Below are positions 44,642 to 54,156 of a stretch of 64,000 nucleotides of DNA, piece after piece. The stretch lies in assembly GCF_014656295.1 (NCBI RefSeq), contig NZ_BNCD01000004.1, positions 1 to 64,000 of the forward strand, given 5' to 3'. Numbering within the stretch: the first letter of the stretch is position 1; each line of letters opens with the position of its first letter. The notes below the pieces were generated by a model that saw only the letters and a program-made list of their open reading frames with translations, made no database searches and was not told where the DNA came from. The DNA is from Streptomyces sulfonofaciens. Its GTDB lineage: Bacteria; Actinomycetota; Actinomycetes; Streptomycetales; Streptomycetaceae. Both the position numbers and the translations under genes were made by a program.

Positions 44642-44716
44642 CCACCCGTGCGCGGGGTCGGCAGCGGTGCGCACCGCATCCCCCGCCTCCCCGGGGGCCC
44701 GGCGCGCACCCGCCGC

Positions 44717-45745
44717 TCAGGCGCCCGTCAGGGGGCGTGCCGTGGTGCGCGGCGGACGGTGCTCCGAGTTCGGCGGACGGCGGCTGCCCGCGGGGGTGAC
44801 CGGGCTCCGCTCCGCACGTGTGGTGTGCGGGCCCTGCGCCAGGTGGGCCGCGGCCCTGCCCGGGCGTACCGCGGCGACCGGCTCGGCCACCGGTTCACGG
44901 GCCGGCGCCGTGTCGGCCTCGGCGACGTGCGGTGGGAAGAACGCGGGCGCGCCGACGGCCGGGGACGGCGTCGCCGGGGCGGAGGCGCGGCGGTTGCGCA
45001 GCGCGTCCCGGCGGGCCAGCAGCCAGCCCTCGGCCCTGGCGATGAGCGGCTCGCACCACGGCAGCGCCAGCAGGATCAGCAGTCCTGCGGCCCAGCCGAG
45101 CAGCACGTCGCTCAGCCAGTGCGTGCCCAGGTAGACCGTGGTGAGGCCGACGCCCAGCGCCACCACCGCGGAGGTGGCGGACAGATAGCGGCGGGCCCGC
45201 GGCGTGGAGGCCAGATACGCCAGGATGCCCCAGGTCACCACGGCGTTGGCGGTGTGCCCGGAAGGAAATATATCGCCGCCGCGCCACATCTCGTTGGAGC
45301 CGATCACGGTGGCGTAGTGCGGACCGAGGCGGCCCATGCCGAGCTTGGCCGCGCCCACCGTGGCGTTGAGCAGGAGCAGCGCCGCACCCAGCGTCAGCAG
45401 CGGGCGCAGCGTGTGCTGCCGCCACGAGCGCCAGCCCAGCCAGGCCGCCACCATGACCGCCGTGGGACCGCGCTGGCCGAGTACGACGTAGTAGTCCAGG
45501 AAGGCGTGCACCTGGGGCCACTGCTGGTAGGGCCTGAAGAACATGACCTGCCAGTCGAAGCGGACCAGCCACGACGTGGTGACCACGGCCCACACGATGG
45601 CCAGGTAGAAGGCCAGGGTCGCGCCCAGGAGCACGATCCTGTGCCGGCTCATCCTCGGTACGTCGAGGTTGGCCGGTCGTTCCGGCTCACGGTCAAGACG
45701 GGCGAAGACCCGGTCCAGACGGGTGAGGCATCGTTCGGTACGCAC
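44717..45745 (-). CDS. PAP2 superfamily membrane phosphatase
   Basis: 342 aa. It has about six transmembrane segments and the type-2 phosphatidic acid phosphatase motifs: a K-x-G-x-GRLGP variant of motif 1 (KLGMGRLGP), FPSGHTANAVV (motif 2) and VYLGTHWLSDVLLG (motif 3, with the nucleophilic His). It probably dephosphorylates a lipid pyrophosphate or phosphatidate at the membrane; the substrate is unknown. A 100-residue Pro/Ala-rich tail follows. GTG at 45745 has no Shine-Dalgarno but a TAACGT hexamer (45758-45753) seven bases before it, suggesting leaderless expression. Confidence 0.88.
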   Translation of the reverse strand: MRTERCLTRLDRVFARLDREPERPANLDVPRMSRHRIVLLGATLAFYLAIVWAVVTTSWLVRFDWQVMFFRPYQQWPQVHAFLDYYVVLGQRGPTAVMVAAWLGWRSWRQHTLRPLLTLGAALLLLNATVGAAKLGMGRLGPHYATVIGSNEMWRGGDIFPSGHTANAVVTWGILAYLASTPRARRYLSATSAVVALGVGLTTVYLGTHWLSDVLLGWAAGLLILLALPWCEPLIARAEGWLLARRDALRNRRASAPATPSPAVGAPAFFPPHVAEADTAPAREPVAEPVAAVRPGRAAAHLAQGPHTTRAERSPVTPAGSRRPPNSEHRPPRTTARPLTGA

Positions 45746-45993
45746 TCAATCGACGTTACAGCGAGTGAGCTGAAGAGCAGCTCGAAACCACGGCTTTGTG
45801 ATGACGATGTGATGTGGGATTGCTCTCAACTGGTGGCTTATTCTTGGGGTATTCGCAATCTGCTGAACTCCTTGTCGTGCCATTGCCCTGCTCATTCTTA
45901 TGGGTGCTTTATGGGCCGGCCGAATTCCGTTCACCGACTGCTTGTTCGGAATTTTCCGGGCGCTCACCGCGTCCCGGCGGGGCCGCAGCGCCG

Positions 45994-47175
45994 TCAGGGT
46001 GGGCCCGAACCGTTCAGCCAGAAGGCCCCGTACACCGCCGAGCCCACCGCCGCACACCCGAGCACCAGTGCGGACCTCGGTGTTCGCAGCCGCGCCAGGG
46101 CCACCGCGAGCGGCAGCAGGAGCGGGAAGGCGGGCATCAGCAGCCTCGGCTTGGAACCGAAGTAGCTCTCGGCGCCCAGGGCGAGCGCCACGACGACGCC
46201 GGAGTACACCAGCAGGGGCAGCGGTTGCCGCTCACGTACGCACCGCACGTACAGCCACACCACGAGCGCCACACCCACCAGCAGGCCGAGCCCCGCGAAC
46301 ACCGAGGGGAAGCCCGTCAGCCGCGCGGCCGCGAACCGGGCGAAGGCCAGCCCCCCGTCGAAGCCGTTGCCCCATTGCCCCTGCACATCCAGATAGCCGC
46401 CCAGGCCCCCTCCCGTGCGCCGGCCCACCCACAGCACGTAGCCCGCGGCGCCCAGCGGGGCCAGCAGCGCCCCGAGGACCGCGCGCCAGGACCATCGCTC
46501 CCGCCCGGAGCACCAGGCGGCCGCCCAGACGGCGGCGGCCACGGCCATGCCGACCGGCCGGGTGAGCCCCGCGAGGCAGGCCAGCGCACCGGCCGTGACC
46601 CAGCGCCTGGTCAGCGCCGCGTACAGCGACCAGGCGGCGAGCGCCGTGAACAGCGACTCGCTGTACGCCATCGACTGCACGACGCCCACCGGGAGCACCG
46701 CCCACAGCAGTGCCGCACAGACCGCGGCGCGCCGCCCGTACAGCCGGTCGGCCACCGCGAAGACGCCCCAGGCGGCGGCGAGCGAGGCCGACCAGGACGT
46801 GAGGAGGCCGGCGTCCGCGTACGGCAGCGGGCTCACCGCGGCGCCCAGCCGCTCCAGCCAGGGCAGCAGCGGGAAGAACGCCAGGTCGGTGTGGACGGTG
46901 CCGTCCGGCAGCCGCACCCGCCAGCCGTAGCCGTACGCGGCCACCCGCATGTACCAGAGGGAGTCCCAGCGCCCGGAGAGCAACTGGTGCGCGCTCTTGC
47001 CCGCCGGCGCACTCCACAGCGCCAGCAGCAGGACCCCCAGCGCACGGACCGCCGCGTACCCCAGGAGGGCGGGCGCTGCGTGCCGCAGGGCGTCCGCCGC
47101 GCGTGCCGGCAGGCGGCCCGCACGGCGCGGGACGGCTGCCCGCGGCGACGGCGTGCGATGATCAAGTTCGGCCAC
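45994..47175 (-). CDS. Multi-spanning mannosyltransferase-like glycosyltransferase
   Basis: 393 aa with eight or more hydrophobic helices. The region WDSLWYMRVAAYGYGW and the loop HTDLAFFPLLPWLERL match the polyprenyl-phosphate-mannose-dependent GT-C type related to eukaryotic PIG-V/Gpi18. It probably adds mannose from a lipid-linked donor outside the membrane. GTG at 47175 is chosen because GATAAT (47188-47183) lies seven bases upstream, a near-perfect -10 for a leaderless transcript; ATG at 47214 is in frame but lies upstream of that hexamer. It is divergent from the DHA2 exporter. Confidence 0.82.
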   Translation of the reverse strand: MAELDHRTPSPRAAVPRRAGRLPARAADALRHAAPALLGYAAVRALGVLLLALWSAPAGKSAHQLLSGRWDSLWYMRVAAYGYGWRVRLPDGTVHTDLAFFPLLPWLERLGAAVSPLPYADAGLLTSWSASLAAAWGVFAVADRLYGRRAAVCAALLWAVLPVGVVQSMAYSESLFTALAAWSLYAALTRRWVTAGALACLAGLTRPVGMAVAAAVWAAAWCSGRERWSWRAVLGALLAPLGAAGYVLWVGRRTGGGLGGYLDVQGQWGNGFDGGLAFARFAAARLTGFPSVFAGLGLLVGVALVVWLYVRCVRERQPLPLLVYSGVVVALALGAESYFGSKPRLLMPAFPLLLPLAVALARLRTPRSALVLGCAAVGSAVYGAFWLNGSGPP

Positions 47176-47502
47176 GTGCTCGATTATCAGGGGTCGCGCG
47201 GCGGGCGCAGGCATGTCTCGGCAGCCGTGTCCCCGCGACGGCGGCCGGTGCGGACCGGCTCTCCCGGCGGTCTCCGGGCCGGTGCGGGGGCCGGTGGAGA
47301 GTGGTGTACGCCACATCATGTCCCGGCATCGGAGCGGGGTGCACCACATGACTTCCCGGGGATCTCGCGTACGCTGGCCGCTCACTCGCCTTTCGCCGCG
47401 GGAGCCGCCGGTCCGGACGACAGCACCAGCCTCCTGCGCCGAGGCAGCAGAAAGCGCCCCGCGGGCCCGCCGAGTGCGCGGGACCATCTGGGAGGTACCT
47501 AC
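47176..47502. promoter_or_regulatory. Divergent control region with palindromes
   Basis: This 327-bp stretch holds the GATAAT promoter of the mannosyltransferase. For the exporter it contains a near-perfect 14-bp palindrome, GTGGTGTACGCCAC (47301-47314), and GGTGCACC (47338-47345), each followed by CATSA-type sequence. They resemble a paired operator, such as a TetR or MarR site, upstream of the MFS gene, but no such regulator gene is adjacent. Confidence 0.4.
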
Positions 47503-49164
47503 ATGTCCGGGACGACCACGGCCGCGGGGCGAACCCCGGGCGCCACCCGGCATCGCCACCGTCTCGACCGCGTGGTCGCGGGCCGGCAGGCCAACCGGTG
47601 GCTCGTCCTCGTCGTGCTCTGCGTCAGCCTGCTGCTCGTCGCGGTGGACGCCACCGTGCTGCACGTCGCGGTGCCCGCCGTCACCGAGGACCTGCGGCCC
47701 GGTGCCATGGAGCTGCTCTGGATCGTCGACGCCTATCCGCTCGTGTGCGCCTCGCTGCTGATCCTCTTCGGCACGCTCGGTGACCGCGTCGGCCGCAGAC
47801 GGATCCTTCTGATCGGGTACGCGCTCTTCGGCGTCGCGTCCGCCGTGGCGGCCTTCGCCGACAGCGCCCAGGTGCTGATCGCGGCCCGTGCGCTGCTGGG
47901 CGTCGGCGGTTCGATGATCATGCCGGCCACGCTGTCGATCCTGCGCCAGGTCTTCCCCGACCGGCGGGAGCGGGCGCTTGCCATCGGCATCTGGAGCGCG
48001 GTCGCCGCGGTCGGCGCGGCCGTCGGGCCGCTGCTCGGCGGCTTCCTGCTCGAACACTTCTGGTGGGGTTCGGTCTTCCTGGTCAACATCCCGCTGATGC
48101 TGGTCAGCCTCCCCGTGGGGCGCTGGCTGCTGCCCGAGTCGACGGGCGAGCGCAACGGCCCCTGGGACGTCCTCGGGGCGCTGATGGCCGCGGGCGGGCT
48201 CTTCGGCGTGGTGTTCGGCGTGAAGTGCCTGGGCAGCGGCGGTGCGCCGCTCGGTCCCGAGACCCTGCTGCCGCTGGTCGTGGGCGGGGCCCTGATCACC
48301 GCCTTCGTGCGCCGGCAGCGCCGCAGGCCGCAGCCGCTGGTGGACCTGCGCATGTTCGCCAGGGCCGCGTTCACCACCTCCGTCGGCTGCATCGTGCTGG
48401 CGATGCTCGCCCTGGTCGGCCTCGAACTGATCGCCGCGCAGTATCTGCAACTGGTCCTCGGGCTCTCCCCGCTGGAGACCGGCCTGCGGCTGCTGCCGCT
48501 GACCGTGGCGGCCATGGCGGCCGGCCTTGCGGGGTCGAAGATGCTGCACCGCTTCGGGCCGCGCGTCATGGTCGTGTTCGGGTTCTGCCTCACCGCGGCG
48601 GCGGTGGGCCTCCTCACGCTGATGGGCGGGCACGACAACGCCCGCCTGATGCTCGGCGCGTTCGTCCTGCTCGGCTTCGGCCTGGAGACGACGCTCTTCG
48701 GCGCCTACGAGTCGATGCTCAACGAGGCGCCGTCGGCGCAGTCGGGCGGCGCGGCGGCGATCGGCGAGACGTCGTACCAACTGGGTGCAGGGATGGGCAT
48801 CGCCCTGCTGGGCAGTGTGATGAACGCCGCGTACGCGCCCGGGCTCTCCTCGGTGCGCGGGGTGCCGGCAGCCGACCGGCGGGACGCCGGCCACTCGCTC
48901 GGCGAGGCATACGAGGTCTCCGGCCGGCTCGGGGGCCATGCGGGGGCCGCGCTGCGTGCCGCGGCCCGGACCTCGTTCGTCCACGGCCTCCATGTGACGC
49001 TGCTGGTCAGCGCGGTGCTGTTGCTGCTGGGAGCGGTGGCGGCGCTGCGGTTGCCGAGGGTGATGGTGTGCGACGGGGGCACCGGCGGGGTGCCGGCGCC
49101 GCGTGCGCCGGAGGAGGACCGCAGGAGCCGGGGCGCGCCGGCTCTCGACGAGGCCCGCCGCTGA
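47503..49164 (+). CDS. MFS drug exporter, DHA2 (14-TMS) family
   Basis: 553 aa with 14 predicted helices. Motif A is GTLGDRVGRRRILLIG, motif C-like GAAVGPLLGGFLLEHFWWGSVFLVNIP, and motif D1 DATVLHVAVPAVTEDL. The layout matches QacA/LfrA-type proton antiporters, which expel cationic or hydrophobic drugs; the substrate is unknown. ATG at 47503 has GGAGGT at 47491-47496. The last 45 residues are a hydrophilic tail. Confidence 0.9.
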   Translation: MSGTTTAAGRTPGATRHRHRLDRVVAGRQANRWLVLVVLCVSLLLVAVDATVLHVAVPAVTEDLRPGAMELLWIVDAYPLVCASLLILFGTLGDRVGRRRILLIGYALFGVASAVAAFADSAQVLIAARALLGVGGSMIMPATLSILRQVFPDRRERALAIGIWSAVAAVGAAVGPLLGGFLLEHFWWGSVFLVNIPLMLVSLPVGRWLLPESTGERNGPWDVLGALMAAGGLFGVVFGVKCLGSGGAPLGPETLLPLVVGGALITAFVRRQRRRPQPLVDLRMFARAAFTTSVGCIVLAMLALVGLELIAAQYLQLVLGLSPLETGLRLLPLTVAAMAAGLAGSKMLHRFGPRVMVVFGFCLTAAAVGLLTLMGGHDNARLMLGAFVLLGFGLETTLFGAYESMLNEAPSAQSGGAAAIGETSYQLGAGMGIALLGSVMNAAYAPGLSSVRGVPAADRRDAGHSLGEAYEVSGRLGGHAGAALRAAARTSFVHGLHVTLLVSAVLLLLGAVAALRLPRVMVCDGGTGGVPAPRAPEEDRRSRGAPALDEARR

Positions 49165-49306
49165 CACCCGGGCCCGAGGCCCCGCCCCTCGCACGAACAG
49201 GACGCGGGGCCCGGCCCACCGAGCCGCCGCCACGTTGCGGAACACCGGGCGCTGACCGTACGGTCGGCGCAGCAGGTTACCGTTGCTAGTTTCTGCGGAG
49301 AAGGCC

Positions 49307-50497
49307 ATGCCCGAAGCACAGAAGCCTCCGGTCTTCGACCCGGCCGACCCCCTGGGGATCGACGACCTCCTGAGCGAGGACGACCTGGCGATCCGCACGA
49401 CGGTGCGCGCCTGGACCGCGGACCGGGTGCTGCCCAGGGTGGCCGAGTGGTACGAGGCCGGAGAGCTGCCCGAGGTCAGGGAGCTGGCACGGGAACTGGG
49501 GGCGCTCGGCGCGCTGGGCATGTCGCTCACCGGTTACGGCTGCGCCGGCGCGAGTGCCGTCCAGTACGGGCTCGCCTGCCTGGAACTGGAGGCCGCGGAC
49601 TCCGGCATCCGCTCGCTGGTGTCCGTGCAGGGCTCACTCGCCATGTACGCGATCCACCGGTTCGGCTCCGAGGAGCAGAAGCGGCAGTGGCTGCCGAGGA
49701 TGGCCGCGGGCGAGGCCATCGGCTGCTTCGGTCTGACCGAGCCGGACCACGGCTCGGATCCGTCCGCCATGCGCACCCGCGCCCGCCGCGACGGCACGGA
49801 CTGGCTGCTCAGCGGCCGCAAGATGTGGATCACCAACGGCTCGGTGGCCTCGGTCGCCGTCGTCTGGGCCCGTACCGAGGAGGGCGTGCGCGGCTTCCTC
49901 GTCCCGACGGACGCGCCCGGCTTCTCCGCGCCCGAGATCAGGCACAAGTGGTCCCTGCGCGCCTCGATCACCAGCGAACTAGTCCTCGACGACGTCCGGC
50001 TGCCGGCCGACGCGGTGCTGCCCGGCGCCACCGGGCTGCGCGGCCCGCTCAGTTGCCTGAGCCACGCCCGCTACGGCATCGTCTGGGGCGCCATGGGCGC
50101 CGCCCGCACCTGTTTCGAGACGGCCCTCGACTACGCGAAGCAGCGGGAGCAGTTCGACCGGCCGATCGGAGGCTTCCAGCTCACCCAGGCCAAGCTCGCC
50201 GACATGGCGCTCGAACTGCACAAGGGGATCCTGCTCGCCCACCACCTCGGCCGCCGGATGGACGCCGGCCGGATCAGGCCCGAGCAGATCAGTTTCGGAA
50301 AACTCAACAACACCCGCGAGGCCCTGGAGATCTGCCGTACCGCCAGGACGATCCTGGGAGCCAACGGCATCTCGCTCGAATACCCCGTGATGCGGCACGC
50401 CACCAATCTGGAGTCCGTACTGACGTACGAGGGCACCGTCGAGATGCACCAGCTCGTGCTGGGCAAGGCACTCACCGGGCTCGACGCCTTCCGTTAG
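49307..50497 (+). CDS. Acyl-CoA dehydrogenase, glutaryl-CoA dehydrogenase-like
   Basis: 396 aa. It has the flavoprotein fold with IGCFGLTEPDHGSDPS (FAD/substrate loop), WITNGSVA, and the C-terminal LTYEGTVEMHQLVLGKALTG with the catalytic base at about Glu375. The TYEGT context and the moderate length resemble glutaryl-CoA dehydrogenases, which oxidise and decarboxylate glutaryl-CoA in lysine/tryptophan breakdown, but other short-chain acyl-CoA substrates are possible. ATG at 49307 follows GGAGAAGG (49297). Confidence 0.88.
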   Translation: MPEAQKPPVFDPADPLGIDDLLSEDDLAIRTTVRAWTADRVLPRVAEWYEAGELPEVRELARELGALGALGMSLTGYGCAGASAVQYGLACLELEAADSGIRSLVSVQGSLAMYAIHRFGSEEQKRQWLPRMAAGEAIGCFGLTEPDHGSDPSAMRTRARRDGTDWLLSGRKMWITNGSVASVAVVWARTEEGVRGFLVPTDAPGFSAPEIRHKWSLRASITSELVLDDVRLPADAVLPGATGLRGPLSCLSHARYGIVWGAMGAARTCFETALDYAKQREQFDRPIGGFQLTQAKLADMALELHKGILLAHHLGRRMDAGRIRPEQISFGKLNNTREALEICRTARTILGANGISLEYPVMRHATNLESVLTYEGTVEMHQLVLGKALTGLDAFR

Positions 50498-50606
50498 CCA
50501 CCGGCCCGGTGAGCGGGACCGGAGGAGCCGGCGGCGGTCAGGCGGTCGGGGGTGGCGCGGTGTCGGATCGGCCCACGGGTGTGGTGCCCCGGCGAGCGTC
50601 CCTGCC

Positions 50607-51050
50607 TCAGCTCTGGTTGAAGAACCCGTCCGTGGGGCGACCGGCCGTCGTCCCGCTGACGATCTCGGTGTGCGCGGGGGTCAGCAGGAAGACCCGGCTG
50701 GCCACCCGGTCGATGGAGCCGCGCAGCCCGAAGATCAGCCCCGCGGCGAAGTCCACCACGCGTTTGGCGTCGGAGGGCTCCATCGCCGTCAGGTTCATGA
50801 TCACGGGCACGCCGTCGCGGAAGAGCTCGCCGATGATGCGTGCGTCTCGGAAGCTGTCCGGGGTGACGGTGCCGATTCTGTTGCCCTGGTCCTCGGCCGT
50901 GTCGGTCGCCACCCGCACCCGCGGGTCGGTCACCCAGGCGTCGCCCGATCCGCGCTCGGATCCGTCTTCCTCGTAGCCGTCGTAGTAACGCTCGTCATCG
51001 TTGTCGTCGACGAGGCCAAGCCAGGCACTCGCCTTACGCACCGATCCCAT
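50607..51050 (-). CDS. sflA: SepF-like protein SflA
   Basis: 147 aa. It starts [22 protein letters not shown] (membrane-targeting helix plus acidic linker). The folded SepF domain follows: ITVTPDSF-like [66 protein letters not shown]. SepF anchors and bends FtsZ polymers; streptomycetes carry extra SepF-like paralogues (SflA, SflB) outside the dcw cluster, and this orphan copy fits SflA. ATG at 51050 has AGGAGG six bases upstream on this strand. Confidence 0.85.
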   Translation of the reverse strand: MGSVRKASAWLGLVDDNDDERYYDGYEEDGSERGSGDAWVTDPRVRVATDTAEDQGNRIGTVTPDSFRDARIIGELFRDGVPVIMNLTAMEPSDAKRVVDFAAGLIFGLRGSIDRVASRVFLLTPAHTEIVSGTTAGRPTDGFFNQS

Positions 51051-51770
51051 GGACGCCTCCTCTCACCGCGGTCATTCTCCGATCCGCATCATCCCTATCG
51101 TTGTCCATGATGCGGATGCGGCGCCAAGGGGATAGTCGCCGCGCGGGGTGTTCGTGACGGTACTGGTGCACACACATTCCCCCTTGACGCCTTGATACTC
51201 AAGGCTCTTGTGGTGCATGCCTGCTGACTGAGAGTGAAATAATATTCTTCGCGGCGTCCGGGTGACGGCCGGAGCGTCCGGGTGAACACGGCGGTCGGTA
51301 CGATGCCGCAGGTCGCGGCGGTGCACAGAGCGGACGCACCGTCCTGCACCACCCCATACGCCATGTCACCACCATAGGCGGCGGATAGGGCGCGCACGCC
51401 GGAGCCGCGGCGCGGATCGAATCCGGCACGGCGTGGTGGTGTTACAGAGCGGAGACATTCCGGCGGAGCATGGGCGGGCAACGGCCGGGCCGTCCGGACG
51501 CGGGCCCGGCGGCCGCAGCAGGGCCCGGGCGCCCCGGCCCCTCCCCGGGGCCGCCGCCCGGCGCAGCGCACGATCACCGCCGCTCGTGCGCGTGGCGCAC
51601 CAGGACGGGCTTTCCGCATTCGTTCTGACGGCGACTCAGCCCGGCTGCCGGTGAACGAGCCGAACGGGGTGGGGGCGCCGGGTGCGGGGAGTGCGTCGCA
51701 CGGGTGGGCCCGGTGGGTGCCGCGACCGCGGCCCGTGCACCGGGCGGACGCGTGCCGCGGCGCCGCCGGG
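51051..51770. other. 720-bp gap upstream of sflA with palindrome GCCTTGA-TAC-TCAAGGC
   Basis: The segment 51140-51250 is AT-rich and must hold the sflA promoter. A perfect 7-bp inverted repeat with a 3-base centre lies at 51189-51205 and overlaps a CCTTGAC element. GCGTCCGGGTGA occurs twice at 51256 and 51274. From 51430 onward the sequence is GC-rich with no gene I would defend; a 7-bp hairpin at 51535-51553 may end the binding-protein transcript. Confidence 0.5.
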
Positions 51771-52724
51771 TCAGCCCCCGACCTCCGGCGGTGAGATCCG
51801 CGACCGCTCGATCGCGGAGCCCGTCGTCCCCCACTTCCTCAGGATCCGCCGGTACGTGCCGGTCGTCAGCAGCCGGTCCACCGCGGCCTGGAACGCCGGC
51901 GCCAGCGGCGTGCCCTTCCTGAAGGCGAAACCGACGTCGAGCCGGCGGTACTCGCCGAGGAACCTGAAGCCCTGCTGCTCCGCGATCGCGTACCGCAGGC
52001 CGTTGATGGTGCCCATCGTGACATCGGTACGCCCCTGCTGGAGAGACGACCAGATGGCGCTGGAGTCCGCGTACGTCTGCACGGTGTAGGGCTTCCTGCC
52101 CTCGCTCTCGCAGACCTTCCTGCCGTCCTCCAACGTGGCCTCGAAGGTGGTGCCCGCACCGGTGGAGACGGTCAGGCCGCAGAGCTGGTCCAGGTTCGTG
52201 ATCCGCTCCAGCCCGCTGTCCGCGCGCGCTGCGAAGCCCTGGCCGTCGTTGATGTAGGTGACGAAGTCGATGGTCCTGCGGCGCTCGTCGGTCACCCCGA
52301 AGTTCCCGGTGCCCAGGTCGAACTTGCCGCTCTCCAGGGCCGGCAGGATCGCCTCGAAGCTCGCCGCCTGGCGCTTCAGCCGCAGCCCGAGCACCCTGGC
52401 GGCGGCGTCCGCGAAGTCGACGTCCTGGCCGGCGATCGTCCTGCCGTCGTCCAGATAGGTCGCGCCGGGCGCGCTGCCCACGGAGGTGGCGATGGTGAGC
52501 GTGCCCCGCCTGCGGACGTCCGCGGGCAGCAGCCGCGCGGCGGCCTCGTCCTCGTGGACCGAGGACACCACATCGGCGGTCGGCACCCGGCTGCCGCGGG
52601 CGGCCGGCCCGGCACCGGGAGCACCCGCGCCGCCGAATCCGCACGCGGTGAACGCCAGGGCGGCGGCGGTGCACAGGGCGAAGGCGGCAACGAGGCGCCG
52701 GCCGGGCGCCGGGAACGTACTCAT
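51771..52724 (-). CDS. ABC transporter substrate-binding lipoprotein (polar amino acid type)
   Basis: 317 aa. Signal peptide with lipid-attachment Cys28 (LAFTAC), then the type-2 periplasmic binding fold: RGTLTIATSVGSAPGATYLDD, DVDFADAAARVLGLRL, ILPALESGKFDLGTGNFGVTDERRRTIDFVTY. This fold is that of SBP_bac_3 proteins that bind amino acids or similar small zwitterions. ATG at 52724 has GGAG ten bases upstream; ATG at 52733 is too close to it. It is divergent from the permease operon and probably supplies ligand to it, next to a second binding protein at 56705. Confidence 0.87.
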   Translation of the reverse strand: MSTFPAPGRRLVAAFALCTAAALAFTACGFGGAGAPGAGPAARGSRVPTADVVSSVHEDEAAARLLPADVRRRGTLTIATSVGSAPGATYLDDGRTIAGQDVDFADAAARVLGLRLKRQAASFEAILPALESGKFDLGTGNFGVTDERRRTIDFVTYINDGQGFAARADSGLERITNLDQLCGLTVSTGAGTTFEATLEDGRKVCESEGRKPYTVQTYADSSAIWSSLQQGRTDVTMGTINGLRYAIAEQQGFRFLGEYRRLDVGFAFRKGTPLAPAFQAAVDRLLTTGTYRRILRKWGTTGSAIERSRISPPEVGG

Positions 52725-53298
52725 GGCGTGCATGCTCCAAGGCTGGGCTGGGCTGCGTGGAGTACCTGCCGTGGCTTGAGGGGAGCACGGCAGGTGAAGG
52801 GGTGGTGCTGACCGGCACGGCCGCCGTCGTACGGCAGGTACGACGGCGGACGGACGGGCTGGCGTGTGAAGGCCGGGGCGACGGCGCCGCACACGGGCGC
52901 CGGAACTCACAGGAACGCGAGGGACCGCGGCGGGGGAGCACCGCACGACCGCTTCGGCGACCGGCAGGACCGGAAAGACGCAGGGGTCCGGTTCAGACGG
53001 CGCGGACGGTCGGCTCGCCGGGCATCAACAACACGACGCGGACCACACTCGACCGAAGTCGATGTGGGAGCGCGAGACCAGCCATGGCTGCGGATGCATG
53101 AGCACAAGTGGAACAGGCATCCGTTTGCGCGTCAACCGATCCTCAGACAGCCGGACCAGAGTCCGGACAACCGTTGACAAGCGCTGCGCCACCCCCCGTA
53201 GTCTCTTGGGAACGGACCGCTGCTGAGGGGCTCGGTACCGTGCGCTGCCGTGTGAAGGCACCATCCCTGCGGGATCCCTGTGTCCACGGAGCCTTCGC
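52725..53298 (+). promoter_or_regulatory. Divergent promoter region of the ABC/LLM cluster
   Basis: 574 bases with no gene. A consensus -35 TTGACA at 53174-53179 and TAGTCT (53199-53204) at 19-base spacing precede the permease operon with a leader of about 90 bases. The left side should contain the promoter of the binding-protein gene. No operator palindrome stood out. Confidence 0.5.
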
Positions 53299-54156
53299 AT
53301 GTCCTCCAGCACCCTCACCCCGAGCACCCCGCCCACCGAGCAGGACCGTCCGTCCGCACCCGCACCGCGCATCGTGCCGCGCCGGCGCCCGGGCCAGTGG
53401 GCCGCCGCCGTCGTCCTGCTGGTCCTCCTCGCCCTCGCGATCCGCTCCGTACTGCGCAACAGGGCCTTCCAATGGGACGTGGTCGCACACTACTTCACGT
53501 CCACCGCCGTACTGCGCGGCCTTGGCCTCACCCTCTGGCTGACCGCGGTCGTCATGGCCCTCGGCTTCGCACTCGGCGCCCTGCTCGCCGCCATGCGGCT
53601 GTCAGGCAACCCGGTGCTACGGGCTGTGAGCTGGGGCTACGTATGGCTCTTCCGGTCGGTGCCGATTCTGGTGCAACTGCTGTTCTGGTTCAACATCGGT
53701 GCCCTGTACCCGCAGATCCTGGGCGTGCGGACGGTGAACCTGCTCGGTCCCGTGACCGTGGCCGTCGTCGGGCTCACCCTGCACGAGGCCGCCTACGCGG
53801 CCGAAGTGGTGCGCGGCGGCATCCTCTCCGTGGACCGAGGGCAGATCGAGGCCGCACAGGCGCTCGGCCTCGGCCGGTGGCGCCGCAGCAGGCGCATCGT
53901 GGCGCCGCAGGCCATGCGCGCCATCGTGCCGCCGGCCGGCAACATGCTGATCGGCACCCTCAAGGGCACCTCCATCGTCAGTGTGATCGCCGTCCAGGAC
54001 CTGCTCTACTCGGCGCAGCTCGTGTACCACCGCACCTACCAGGTCATCCCGCTGCTGATGGTCGCCACACTCTGGTACGTGGCCGTCACCTCGGTGCTCG
54101 GCGTCGGCCAGCACTACGTCGAGCGGCACTTCGCACGCGGCTCGGAGCGCCGATGA
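53299..54156 (+). CDS. Amino acid ABC transporter permease (HisMQ/GlnP family)
   Basis: 285 aa. Three to five membrane helices, FRSVPILVQLLFWFN and the conserved EAA loop HEAAYAAEVVRGGILSVDRGQIEAAQALGLG that docks on the ATPase. It forms half of the importer channel. ATG at 53299 follows CGGAG at 53284. The stop overlaps the next reading frame (ATGA), a truncated FAD-binding gene. Together with 54731 and 55642 it makes a complete importer. Confidence 0.9.
   Translation: MSSSTLTPSTPPTEQDRPSAPAPRIVPRRRPGQWAAAVVLLVLLALAIRSVLRNRAFQWDVVAHYFTSTAVLRGLGLTLWLTAVVMALGFALGALLAAMRLSGNPVLRAVSWGYVWLFRSVPILVQLLFWFNIGALYPQILGVRTVNLLGPVTVAVVGLTLHEAAYAAEVVRGGILSVDRGQIEAAQALGLGRWRRSRRIVAPQAMRAIVPPAGNMLIGTLKGTSIVSVIAVQDLLYSAQLVYHRTYQVIPLLMVATLWYVAVTSVLGVGQHYVERHFARGSERR

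Noticed and set aside
47215..49530. N-terminal extension of the mannosyltransferase frame to 1178 aa
   Set aside because: The frame continues antisense through the whole exporter gene. The conserved membrane protein begins near 47175, where a GATAAT promoter hexamer and a leaderless GTG are found.
51072..51619. Overlapping minus-strand open frames upstream of sflA
   Set aside because: They cover the AT-rich promoter region and the palindrome at 51189, have no ribosome-binding sites and no motif content.
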